DNA of 64,000 bases from Pisaster brevispinus. Lineage: Eukaryota > Echinodermata > Asteroidea > Forcipulatida > Asteriidae. The first letter of the stretch is position 1. Each line of letters begins with the position of its first letter. Below, piece by piece: positions 33,150-43,900 of the stretch. The notes beneath the pieces were generated by a model that saw only the letters and a list, made by a program, of their open reading frames with translations, made no database searches and was not told the DNA's origin. The position numbers and the translations under genes are program-made. The stretch is taken from NCBI GenBank assembly GCA_023634235.1, contig JAMKCF010000007.1, positions 3,390,001 through 3,454,000 of the forward strand, in the 5' to 3' direction.

Positions 33150-35770
33150 CATAGACTGTCGGCCGTCCAGTCGTATCTTACAGTCTTGTTCTCTTCAACA
33201 GGGGGTTTACCCAGTAACCACTCAAAAACGGAGATAATATTACCAACTTGTTCCTACGCTCAAATGTTGCACATTTATTTTATAAATTGACGGGAAAAAA
33301 CGCCCTTATTTGTGCAACGATATACGGTAACTGAGTCAGGCGCGAGTAGGTTATCCAATACAATTTGGTTTCTCATCAGACAACTGACCAATCATAATGG
33401 TCTTATGAACACGTGCGAATATACGAAGGGACGAGACGTATTATGTAGAAGCGAAGGGCAATTACGAATTTGCACAGATTGCAGATTGCGCTGCTCATTC
33501 TGCGTTCCCAGAGCAAATTCTGCGCGATCGCGATAATACAAATCCATAAAATTCGCACTACATAAACAAAGCTTCACACATCTGATCGTCTTGTTGGTAA
33601 CATGGCAGAAAAAGACAGCGAGAAGCAATCTAATTCACGGTCTTATGCTCATTAGTGTGATGTTCATGAAGCCTTTTCATACACATTGGATTGATTCAGA
33701 GTATAGTTTATTGGCAACCAATCATCAACCAAACAATTAATTTCTCTTCGATCATAGAGGCCGCCGAATGACGGTGATTTGGTTTAATAAGGTCAATTGT
33801 AAAGACTACCGGGTACGAAACGCCTTGGGTACGAAGTGACCTGGGTATGATATTTTTGGTACCAAGTGACTTAGGTACGAAGTGACCGACAACGCATGAA
33901 ACTCGGTATTCAAACACTTTTTACAGCCCAAATCGCACATTTCACATTCAACCATAAATAATGTACGTACAACTATTCACCCCTAAAAAAAAATAACAAT
34001 AAAAGTTATAAATAACATAAAATGAAAAATATATATATATATTAAAAAAGGGGGTCTGGTGATACCGATGGCTACACGTACAAGATAATTTGTATTTTAG
34101 TAGTTCTACATGTACATGCACTATGTAATTACGCATGCTCAGAACAGATCGGGCATGCTCAGAACTAGCAATGGTGTCTAATGCAGCCAGCATTTAAATA
34201 TATGTATAAGTGTTGATATAACTGGCTTTTTTTTCTGCAAACTCAAAAGTTGGTCATATTCTTTGTTTCGTTTATTTTCTCGCATTAGTTTAAAGGCCGA
34301 TTTATTTTTTGGGATTATTAGATTTCAATGGTTGATAGAACATTCTGTTTGTTAGATCAAAACTATGTACATGTACATACATAATATATTTTAAATGATT
34401 AATTCTTTAAATTGCCAGTGCATGTGACAGGATCATTAATTTAAAGCTACATTTATTTTAAGAACCACATTAATTGAAAGTTGCATGTGCAATGTTATGG
34501 TCAACAAAAAGTAGTAATGCAAATTAGATTTTAAGGTTTGTGATGAGCAGTAACCAGGTAAAGTGTTTCTGTAACGAAACATTATGGTCTGTTCTGAACT
34601 TAGGAGTTCTGAAAAGAACCAGGATGCATCAAAAAAGAAACAACAAGTTCACTCATTTGCTTGCCACAAATAAGCATTACCTTTCAGTGATTATGGTTAG
34701 CTTTTTTATGAAATGACAACGGTCCAGTAAGCAACAATTCTGCTACTTACGTGTTTTGTCAAATTAGGCCCAGTTGACTGTCTGATTAGAAAATGGTAAT
34801 CTAATCTGAGATCATTCTTCATCACCAATATACTTTCCTTGCACATCACTATTGTTAAATACTTGTTTTAACTATTTCCATTTGTGTAAAGGACATTAAC
34901 GTTGCATTTACATTTCAATTATTTATCTTATCACACTTTTAATAATCGATACACACAATTTGTGTTATTTAAAGTGTTGAGATAAAAGGTTAACATTTGT
35001 TAAATGAGCATTCCTTTGTCTTACTGCAGAACAGCATGACAATTACGACATGATGTTTATTATGTGGTTCTTTTTTTATTATGATTTTGTTTTTCAAACA
35101 GAGCTGTGGTGTGAAATTTAAACAAAATTAAAGCACAAAGGAATGTTGTTGTTTGTTTTTGTTTTTTTACAGATGATAACATTATAGAACATAATATGTC
35201 CTACAAATGTTATCATCTGTGAAAGAAAAAAATACTTCTCTACTAATTTATTTAATTCAACATTTACATTTGTGATTATGCAAGTTGAATCGGCATTCAA
35301 TATGTTCACAGAAGGAAATATCTGAGGTTTTGACATAATTTGGGGGTTAAAAATCAGAAACTCCAGTTAGTTTACAATCGACATGAGATAGTGTGCTTAT
35401 TTATTTGCAAAGACTGACCCCCCCCCCCTTCCCCCTCTCCACAGTCAGGTTATTTACACATGCACGATGTACCCTGTTCCTTTTTATGTGTTAAACCTGA
35501 ATTGTTAAATGCCTGGAAATAGTGTAGAGATTCAACAATTTTAGAATGGACCAACTTGCCTATAATTAAACTTCCTTCCTTGTACTGCGAAATTTTTGAG
35601 AGATTATTATGTTGTTGTTTTTTTTAAATGGGAATCGCAAGACAAATTTGCTTGGTTTTCTATAAATCGTCATTTGGAAGCAATATTAACCACTTTTTAA
35701 GCAATTTTAAACACAATTCAGCCTTTGGCTGCGATGTGTGATTGTTTTTAATAAACCAATAATAATAATA
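33150..35770. other. Unique upstream region of the short-tail receptor, no gene
   Basis: No coding sequence is supported. The stretch lacks the usual upstream flank of the array. It holds a small repeat cluster of 'ggtacgaagtgac' words (33810-33889) and an inverted repeat with 15-bp perfect arms (35169-35183 and 35206-35220). Confidence 0.6.
33810..33889. repeat. Short tandem 'gggtacgaagtgac' repeats
   Basis: About four diverged copies of a 20-25 bp unit (gggtacgaaacgcc, gggtacgaagtgacc, ggtaccaagtgac, ggtacgaagtgacc) lie in a row. They look like the core of a short dispersed repeat. Confidence 0.75.
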
Positions 35771-35779
35771 TTGTAAAAA

Positions 35780-36000
35780 GCTGCCTGTACTTCAGAGATG
35801 AAAAACCCGATAAAGACTACACACAAATTCACCGCAGTGACGTTCTCTCTCATTGTCATTCTGAGCATTGTCATGTTTTTATTGTCATAATTAAATATCT
35901 GTAATCGTTCTGCCATTGTTGCTTTAAGAGTTGGCGTGATTTTTAAACCTGGTTCTGGACAATTAATTCATTAAAATAATTTCAATTAAGGACATGACTT
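35780..36000 (-). pseudogene. Ig2 fossil fragment with upstream-flank motifs
   Basis: The minus strand still reads NYDNKNMTMLRMTMRENVTAV, clearly the F/G-strand side of the Ig2 domain, at about 35815-35910. It is followed by the 'gagttggcgtgat' phrase of the upstream flank. It has no intact surrounding domain and no gene directly 3' of it. It is the best preserved of the fossil fragments. Confidence 0.8.
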
Positions 36001-36039
36001 GATTTAAAATACCGACTTCGTAAAGTAAACTAAGACTTG

Positions 36040-39000
36040 GACACGTCCCAAATGGTATGTGGTTCGGTCGTTAATTTTCTTTAACTTCCTTCTTTGTAGC
36101 TCATTGAAGACGACGCCCAAACACTGAATTGATGTAAATCAATATCAGTTTCCATATGCATTTCATTATGTCAGCAAAACATTCTTAAGATTCAAAATCA
36201 CACAATGGTACAAGACGACTCTGTTTAAGTAAACACGTCATGGTATAACAATACCATGACGTGTTTACTTAAACTTATCTCCGCCAAACTCCGCCAAAAT
36301 AATTTATATACAATTTCTAAAACTCCCCCATTCCTTCTTGGGACATCTTCAAATCACATGTAAAAAGAAAACTACAATGAGGTAATCATAACTAAACCTA
36401 TTCCATCCAAAAAAATTCAATTAAGATTTCCCACAGGGGTTGCAAGGTTATTTCTTAGCCTAACTGTAATCAACCTTTCAGATGTCTTGAGGGGTAGCAG
36501 ATTGTTTTATTGAGTCTAAAGGCTCTTATCAGATGTTTCAGAACATTTGCAAGGATTACGTTCACCCCAATTTTAGCATGCTAATTATAAAAGGTCATGT
36601 TGACATAAGCGTGTGAGGTTTTTTTTCTGATGCTGTTTTGGCAGGTTAAAATTAACTTTGTGTTGCAGATTGACTGCACTGGAAATTGTTGTTGTAGTTC
36701 ATTTAATGTCAAGTGGATATACGCTTAATGGTAAACAACTACTTTTTACAATAAAAGTACGAAATTAGGTAACGAGGTTAGTATCTGTTCGTTTAACTTA
36801 CGTTCACCCTGATGTTTGTGTTTTTTAAATCTATTGACGTCAAGTGATAACATAAAAAAACGTCTTTCGTGTGGTTGCTAGTGGCTGATATGGATAGAGA
36901 AAGCAATGAAATAACAACATCAATCCACGAGAAAGGCTTCTAAATGAAGCCGTAGTGATGACATCAAAGGTTGCATCAAATATTTCTTCAATCTTACACA
37001 TTGAGGTTGAGTGCTTAATGATCCAAAAATCTGGACCAACATTTTGCACACCTTACTGTTCCATTTTGCATAAAAATAAGTTTGAGATTAGTCGAATAAA
37101 TACATTTGTTTCTACAATTGAATAAAACCCGCTATTATTTAACCCGGAAATGTCACGCTTTAACGACGCCAGGCAAAGCATCCATCTTTCCGTTCTTTTC
37201 TCATCAACTCGGGATCTTATAATTGTGTTTTTTAAACTCAGACCTCGGCATATATTTACTTCTTTCTTCTTAGGGTAAATGTCATAAAGAAAACCAGAGT
37301 CCGAGATGTTATTCATATTTAGTATAATCAATTTACTTCGCTGCTAAACAACTGCATGAGTGTGGGCCTAAATATCAAATACAATAAACTGATGCTGAAA
37401 CTTCCACGTAATGTCACACAGCTTGATTTTAAATAACAAATAATACACAAACTGACTGTTTTATTTTGAGCGGACAGTAGAAGTTTTGTTTTATTTCTGA
37501 GAAAAGTTGCAACCTTTGTTTTGACAATTATGAAAACTTCCTCAGATACATATTGTTAAAGCTACTTATTGTCAAATATAAGCTATATCGCCATTCTTAA
37601 GTTACATTGTTCTGAGTAAACTAATGAAACCATCCACTAGTTCCTCGTTACTTTGATTTAATGTCTAATAATACATAAATTAACTTAATTGTTTTAAAGC
37701 TCACAGTAAAACTTGTAATTCCTGGATTTCTTAAAAAGTTTGAACACTTGAATTAACAGTTAAGAAAATCAAATGAGATATCGTTGTAACTACCTATGGT
37801 AAAATTTAAACTTCAGCACTGATCTTGAGTTTCATTGTCCTATGTAAACTAATGGAATAGTAACAATTCAATATATGAGTTTCCTGGATAGGTATTTGAG
37901 TGGGTAGATTCCTCGTTAGTTTCACATTTACTTCATTTTAATCGACAAGAACGCGTCCATCTAACAATAACAAAATCATTATAAACAGTGTATAAGGCTT
38001 TCAATAATTATCGGGGTCTTCATAAAGTGGACTAACCTGGGAAGGAGGTTGAAGGGTTGATACATTGCTTTTGTACACGCAGGGAAGAATTTAGCGACAT
38101 ACGGGTGCACCCCACTTATAGGGTGTAAATAGAGCGTCAGCCTCATTCCTTTTTTGTAGGCTCTCAGAATATTTTATTCTAGACAGATTTGAGAGCCCAA
38201 GGAAAGGGATACATTGTATAAATTGTGCCCAATTGTGACCTGGGGGTTGTTGACTTCCAACTTGAGGTATTTTGGATACAAAGGCCGTGAAATAACTGGT
38301 CCTTTTTGCCAAGAGGTGTAGGGAAATTTTGCAAGATTGATGCTCGGACGTTTGGAAAATTACCCCTGTGTAAGGGTGTTTTTATTTGGAGGGAGAATAA
38401 CTGGAGGGGCCCTGGAACTCCCCATAATGAATAGAGTTAGGATAACAGTTCAACAGTCAGTGAAAAAGTTACCCTTCACTGTAAAAAGCTGTGAGACTTT
38501 TTAGTATTTTTGTGTATTTCTAAATATAAAATGATTAAGGCATTGGACTTGGGGTGTCCTTGAGGAACTGTACTCTTCTTGAAAATGTAGAGAGCTTTGG
38601 ACAGCCCCTTAGTCATTGTCATCAAACGAAAATATACAATATCAGAAAGTAGATATGTACATTCAATCAAAGTCTAGTGTTGTTAAAACATCAGTAAAAC
38701 TTTGAAGTACAAAAGCTGACCGGACTTTCAATAAAAATAGAGATCTACTTTTTGGTTCTGCAAGCATCGTGTGCCCGGGAGAAGGGCATTTAAGGCTCTA
38801 CGCCCCTCTTCCAGGCACACACAGTCTTTTTTCAGTAAAATTATGTAATTAGCAATCACATGACTCTTGACAAAAACATGCAATAAATGTGCTATATTTA
38901 AGTTGCTAGAACAACCCCAGACGCATGTTTACCATTTCAACGAAGATTTAACCCTTCACATTTAATGGCTGAAAACAGATAGAACCATATATGCTAAGTT

Positions 39001-39366
39001 CTCGCAAAAACACATTGATGCACATTAATTGCTCACGCACTTTTCAAATAAAACTGTTGTAACGTTCTTCTTCCTTTCTCACGACGATTATTGATTTGCC
39101 ATGACATACATTTGATAAGGGTCAAACCATTTCATGATTGATCAAAGCCAAATATCATAATCACGTGAAATTTTAGATTTTTTTTTTCATTAAAAAAAAA
39201 AAATCATTCTCCAACGAATCATCAAAAATCAGACAAAATTAAAGTTCAATCGCTATTGTTCTTAGTTCTTTTTCATCAAGAAAAATGTCCAGTGCACCCT
39301 AAAAAAGGAGTAATAAAAGTGAGAAACTTCGTTTATTGTCTGCCAAGAATTGCCTCGGTTAAATCA
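36040..39366. repeat. Block F copy 3 with hairpins
   Basis: This is the 3' flank of a long-tail unit, collinear with 4130-7600. It includes the perfect hairpin 36223-36274 and, at 38769-38820, the best preserved copy of the F fold-back ('gtgtgcccgggagaaggg' and 'ccctcttccaggcacac'). No gene is present. Confidence 0.75.
36223..36274. repeat. Perfect 24-bp hairpin with 4-nt loop
   Basis: GTTTAAGTAAACACGTCATG... (36223-36246) is the exact reverse complement of 36251-36274, with loop AACA. The same position in related spacers (about 4290-4330 and 44090-44140) has only the left arm, so the right arm replaced the ancestral sequence. Confidence 0.95.
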
Positions 39367-39420
39367 TGATAACCCCATTATGGGGCTCGGCCTGAACTCC
39401 CCTCCCTCCGCTTACCCATA
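39366..39420 (-). pseudogene. Tip of a long-tail receptor gene (stop region only)
   Basis: The minus strand matches the last codons and stop region of the long-tail genes: 'gaactcccctccctccgcttaccca' corresponds to 'gtactcccctccctcagcttaccca' at 7593-7617. It breaks off at 39420, and block S starts near 39570, so most of this gene was deleted. Confidence 0.75.
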
Positions 39421-39422
39421 CA

Positions 39423-39570
39423 TGCACGAACACCCCTTGTTTTTGATCTTGTTTTTTTTTTTAGGTGTTCGTGCAATATGTGCACGAACACCTCTTGTTT
39501 TTGATCTGGTTTTTTTTTTAGGTGTTTGTGCAATATGTGCACGAACACCTCTTGTTTTTGTTAGCCTCTT
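39423..39570. repeat. 57-58 bp tandem repeat containing a hairpin, about 2.5 copies
   Basis: TGCACGAACACC starts at 39423, 39481 and 39538. Each junction forms 'aggtgttcgtgca' and 'tgcacgaacacct' arms around a 3-nt centre (the second has one substitution). The repeat sits exactly at the breakpoint between the long-tail fragment and block S. Confidence 0.88.
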
Positions 39571-42182
39571 TTTCTCAAAACAGGGTTTGTAAACACAAAC
39601 TGTTATCATGATTAGCAAAGACAACATAGTCGTGTTAAATGCACAATGGAATGCACTAGCACGCAGGAACCATTCTTTGTTATCGAATCGAAAGTTTCAG
39701 TCAAGAATGACCAAAGAATCACCTGATCGGAAAGATGGGACATGATTCTGAAGTTCTTTGTGGAGACGCCATTGAAACACTCTAAAACACATCCGGGTCA
39801 GAATTGACCCAGATCCGAGTCCCGTAAGGCCTGACCGAATTCACAGAACTTTAATTAAATTCAAATCGTTTACCAGTTTCCGGGTCAGCCTTATCCAGAA
39901 ACGGGTCCGTTCCCCTTTGACCCAGATTACGGGTCAAATCTGACCCAATGGATTTTAGAGTGACCTTAGCGTCAATCGTTAGAGAAAGCAGCGATCTTGA
40001 TACATTTTTTTGCAGCCCAAGACGTTGAGGATATTCAATAATACCAGTCTACGAAAAGTAATATCGTATTCTTTTTATTCCCGGATTATAGGACACTCCT
40101 TATCGGTTAATAGTTTCTTAAATTTTGCTTCCTCTTTTGCTCTCAGTTATTGTCAATTTTTGTTATTTATAAACAACAACAAATATGTTTAGTTTATAAG
40201 GTGCAGGAATTGATCGTGTTTGTATATTTGTTTGGATGCGTGTTGTTTCGACTTTATTTAACATCATTGTGTTTACTCTTGAGGCAGTGTACGAACTAAA
40301 TTAATCAAAATGATCTTAGTCCTTTCATTTGCAATCCTCTACATAAGTTTATTTATAACTGTTATTATCTTTTTCTCCCCGAAAGGTTTACACAAAATTG
40401 CCTTTGACATCCCCTGGATTTATTTATACAACAACTATTTGTAATCAACTGCAAAAACTAAGTTTGTAAGCAACTTTGTAAAGCCTTGTTTCTATAAAGA
40501 AAACTGAAGCCAGGTTTTCTTAGAAAGGTACCACCCCGAAGTAAATGCAAATATTTTCTGCAAGTTTCCTTGAAGTTTCAACATTTGAAACAGTTTCCGG
40601 TGTTTAAAATGAAATAGTCAATCGGTGGATCTTTGAAATATGCATCCAACCTACACGATCCATCACTTCAACCCATCCAATCATACCAAACACACACACA
40701 TATCAACCCCACGGTAATGCATCCCTTCTTGCACACGTTTATGCTTGAGATATAATATTATGCGATATCATTTTCAAATCTTAAAACCCACCAAACTTCG
40801 ACATCACCGACCGCACTTTCCTCTCAAGTACAAAGCGCCATGCATTTTACATGAAAATACATATACGAATCACATGGAGAATACAATAATCTTATAAATC
40901 AGAAACGTTGACTAAAGAAATATGTTGACATTTTCACGGGAAGTCTCAGAACTAACGCTGCTTGGTCTTCCAAATAAGATGTTGTTATTTTCATCTCCAA
41001 GACTAAATTAAAGATAACGTCATCATGACAAAACCATTTATCCAAGACAACAAATAATTAAACATATTAATGAAGCCAGCAATACCCTTTAGTAAGTATA
41101 AATAAAGCCAATAAATACAAATCTGTTCTGCTTACATAATAGTTACATGCAGACCTTATCTGAATTTCTAGCATGAATTTTAACGACATATCATTATTTT
41201 ACAAACTCTATCAGGGTTGGGGTTATCTACATAATTCATTTGAACATTGTTGATGTTTTTCCCGTCTGTATTCAATATGTCATTTCTTTCTTCTGTTTTT
41301 TGTTTACGCATTTGTTGTTTGCGTATGTCTGATTTTTTGGCTAAGCAAAAAAAAAAAATGACATAGTTAAGCCCGCCATCCATTTTAAAGACTTCTTATA
41401 CACCAACCTCTCTATATTTCTTTGCAGAGACAATCAATACTACTGGTAATAGGTTAAAAGGGTCTCTGCTATCGGGCCAACGTTGCCTCAATGTTGGTAC
41501 TTTATAATGGCCTTTAATAATAAACCAACAAATATGTTTTTAATACAAGACAAAAATTTTACAGATTTAATAGCGACTTTGTTCAGTTTAGACGTTTAAT
41601 ATAACTATCAAGTAATAAACCACATACCAAGTCAGTATATCAAGTGGTTTATTACTTAATATGTAATATTAAAAATCGCATCCCCTTCAGGTGATCCCTT
41701 GGCCGCTGCTTCCTACGTTGCGTGGTAAACTTGGGTGTGATCCCCGGCTACACGGCAGCTTCCGGTTTAATGGCTTCTGAATGGTAGAGTTGGTAGTTGG
41801 TAGAGCGCCGGTACATTAACTTTTCTTTGTTCAAACCCAAAATAGTTAATACATTTCTGAGTAAATTAAACGCAGTAAGTTCTTCTTTAAGAAAGACACA
41901 AATTTAACAAACAATTGTAGTTTTTTACAAGTCTTGACAAAACAGAAGACAGTCCTTAAAATTACATCGTTGAAGATTATGACTTTTATCAAAAATTATA
42001 GACGTCCGAATTCCTTGAGATAATCTTTACAAATCCAAGATTTGTTGTTGCTTTCAGAAAAACGTGACCATCGAATGTGATAAGCATTTTCAAAGATTGG
42101 CTGTAATAGTGAGTAAAGCTTGATGATGAGAGTGGTTGGCTCCTACTAAAAATCAAGATGGCGTCAATTTTATAAACACAGA
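39570..42182. repeat. Block S copy C (3' flank of a short-tail receptor)
   Basis: Collinear with copies A and B. It holds the MITE at 39777-39962 and the SINE-like insertion at about 41605-41845. The transposon target is unoccupied here: 'tagagcgccggtacatta' (41801-41818) matches the two sides of the Transib insertion in copy B joined through a single CGCCG. No gene is present. Confidence 0.87.
39777..39962. mobile_element. MITE with ACACTCTAAAA ends (copy C)
   Basis: Inverted-repeat ends and internal GGGTCA/TGACCC motifs are as in the copies at 16274 and 26092, at the same place within block S. Confidence 0.82.
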
Positions 42183-43079
42183 CTACTTGAATATCAGTTC
42201 TTGGTAGCTGGATGGTGCAGTTTCTTTACGACATGTAGAAGCAGCTTGCCCGTGTAGTTGGGTATCCATTTCCTCATACGCTTCTGAATCTCCATCTTGA
42301 GTTGTCTGAACTACACGGGTTGAATTAGGATTGCCTTTGGATCGTCTTTTGGTCACGATGATGTACAGCAGTGATGATATGAAGAAACATATGAAGACAG
42401 CAGCTAGAGACCATCCTACTAAGATGACTGTAGAATCTTTGCATCCTGAATAAGGGTCGTTACTGTCAGAATCGGTATCTTGCTTCTTGGTCGGTAGAGA
42501 GGATGGGGTCTGAGGTGCAGATAGGATAGGCTGTTGGTTTAACGAGCCACTAGTGGTCAGTAATACAGAAGTGATCATTTTCGTGTGAGGTGTCGACATC
42601 TCACCTGTATATGTTTCCATGGTTACCTCATTCTGTTGACCCACGTATCTATCAATCTGAGACGGAGTGACAGTAGTGTCTATCGGATCAACTACCAGTC
42701 TCACTGCATTAGAATCTTCGATTTCTACTCCAGGTGTTGATCTGTAGACATAACAGCTGTAATATCCCTCATCAATCGGTTGTAAATTGCGTATGTGAAA
42801 AGTCCATGTACAGCCACTTAACGTGATCATGTACCTCCCTCTACCCTTTGTGTTGGTGTACACCGTAGTCTGACAAGATATCGCTGCGCTAGACTCTGTT
42901 GTCAGTCCCCGTTTCCAATACAAATGATAAGAACTCTCTGTTTGACACCATACATTCTGGAGCGTACAGCTTAATGTCACATCACTTCCTTTCAAGGCGA
43001 GGGTATCAACTGGGTGAGTCTGGAAAAGTGTGGCCTCACCCAACCCACTCGAAGTCACAACAAGAATGAGCAGAAACAT
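42183..43079 (-). CDS. Single-Ig short-tail receptor (Ig2 deleted in frame)
   Basis: The 298-residue protein starts at the ATG at 43079 (MFLLILVVTSSGLGEA). Ig1 is complete (Cys38, Trp55, GYYSC, Cys109, extra Cys45 and Cys90). After VDPIDTTVTPSQIDRYVGQ the sequence jumps to QNEVTMETYTGEM, so the whole Ig2 domain is missing with the frame kept. In the paralogs the two break regions share a short 'ca(a/g)aatg' word (...GQNAKF and ...HQNEV), which suggests deletion through microhomology. The stalk, helix (about 217-242), Tyr268 (YEEM) and Tyr292 (SSYQEL) are intact, with a few substitutions (Asp for Glu in MDTQLHG). The product would be a shorter surface receptor. It is open throughout, so probably functional, but expression is unknown. 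Confidence 0.87.
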   Translation of the reverse strand: MFLLILVVTSSGLGEATLFQTHPVDTLALKGSDVTLSCTLQNVWCQTESSYHLYWKRGLTTESSAAISCQTTVYTNTKGRGRYMITLSGCTWTFHIRNLQPIDEGYYSCYVYRSTPGVEIEDSNAVRLVVDPIDTTVTPSQIDRYVGQQNEVTMETYTGEMSTPHTKMITSVLLTTSGSLNQQPILSAPQTPSSLPTKKQDTDSDSNDPYSGCKDSTVILVGWSLAAVFICFFISSLLYIIVTKRRSKGNPNSTRVVQTTQDGDSEAYEEMDTQLHGQAASTCRKETAPSSYQELIFK

Positions 43080-43900
43080 TGTAGATGTTGATACGTGTAG
43101 AATGAGCGATGAACAGCAAACTGCAGTCCTCAAATTGATATGAAAACCAGAGATCCTTATGGGTCACTCGTCAAACTAAACGAAACTCCGAAATGTCGAA
43201 GACAATCAGCTTAATAAAAACCTCAAAAATAGAAGTGATTTCCGTTAGAATGCAGCGTAGGTGAAGAATGCTTGGCTTTTCAGACTTGTTTACATTTTCA
43301 ATGGTCTGCGTTTTTTTTTTCTTTCGTTATATCAAACTTCCTTCCTTGATGATTAAAGGCGAAACGCCTAAACTCTATATTTTCGACGATAAATATGTGT
43401 GTTTTTTTAGCAGAAACACAAGAGAGATCTGATTGATTTTCAAGTCGTCATTTGGAATCAATAAAACAAATAGTTGTAAAAACCTTAATGTACAAAAATA
43501 AAATAACCGTATTATTCAAAACAACGAATGCAGTGGTGCACTTTGAGACTAACTGATTACATCAATAAAAACTGCATGAGCTTTCGTAGCAACAACTAAT
43601 ATTTTTTATGTAATTTTTAGTGCTTTTTACTATGGCCAAGTTGCATCTGATGAAGTAGAGTTAAAGAAAATGATAAAGACAGCACAACATTTACCGCAAT
43701 GACGTTCTTTCTCGCTGTCATTCTGAGCACTGTCATGTTTTTTTTGGGGGGGGGTTTTCATCATTTAATACAAGAAACCTCTCTTTTTGTTGCTATAAGA
43801 GTTGGCGTGATCTTTGAATATGATGTAAGACAATAATTTATAATTAAACCCCAATTAAGGAAATTAATTCATTTAACATGACGACTTGGTAACGGAAGCT
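43080..43900 (-). promoter_or_regulatory. Conserved leader and upstream flank with Ig2 fossil
   Basis: The receptor leader is at 43080-43210, followed by the 'cttccttgatgattaaaggc' phrase near 43335. A decayed Ig2 fragment lies at 43685-43742 ('ccgcaatgacgttctttctcg...ctgagcactgtcatg'), then 'gagttggcgtgat' at 43800. The order is the same as upstream of 9321, 50304 and 56064. Confidence 0.55.
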
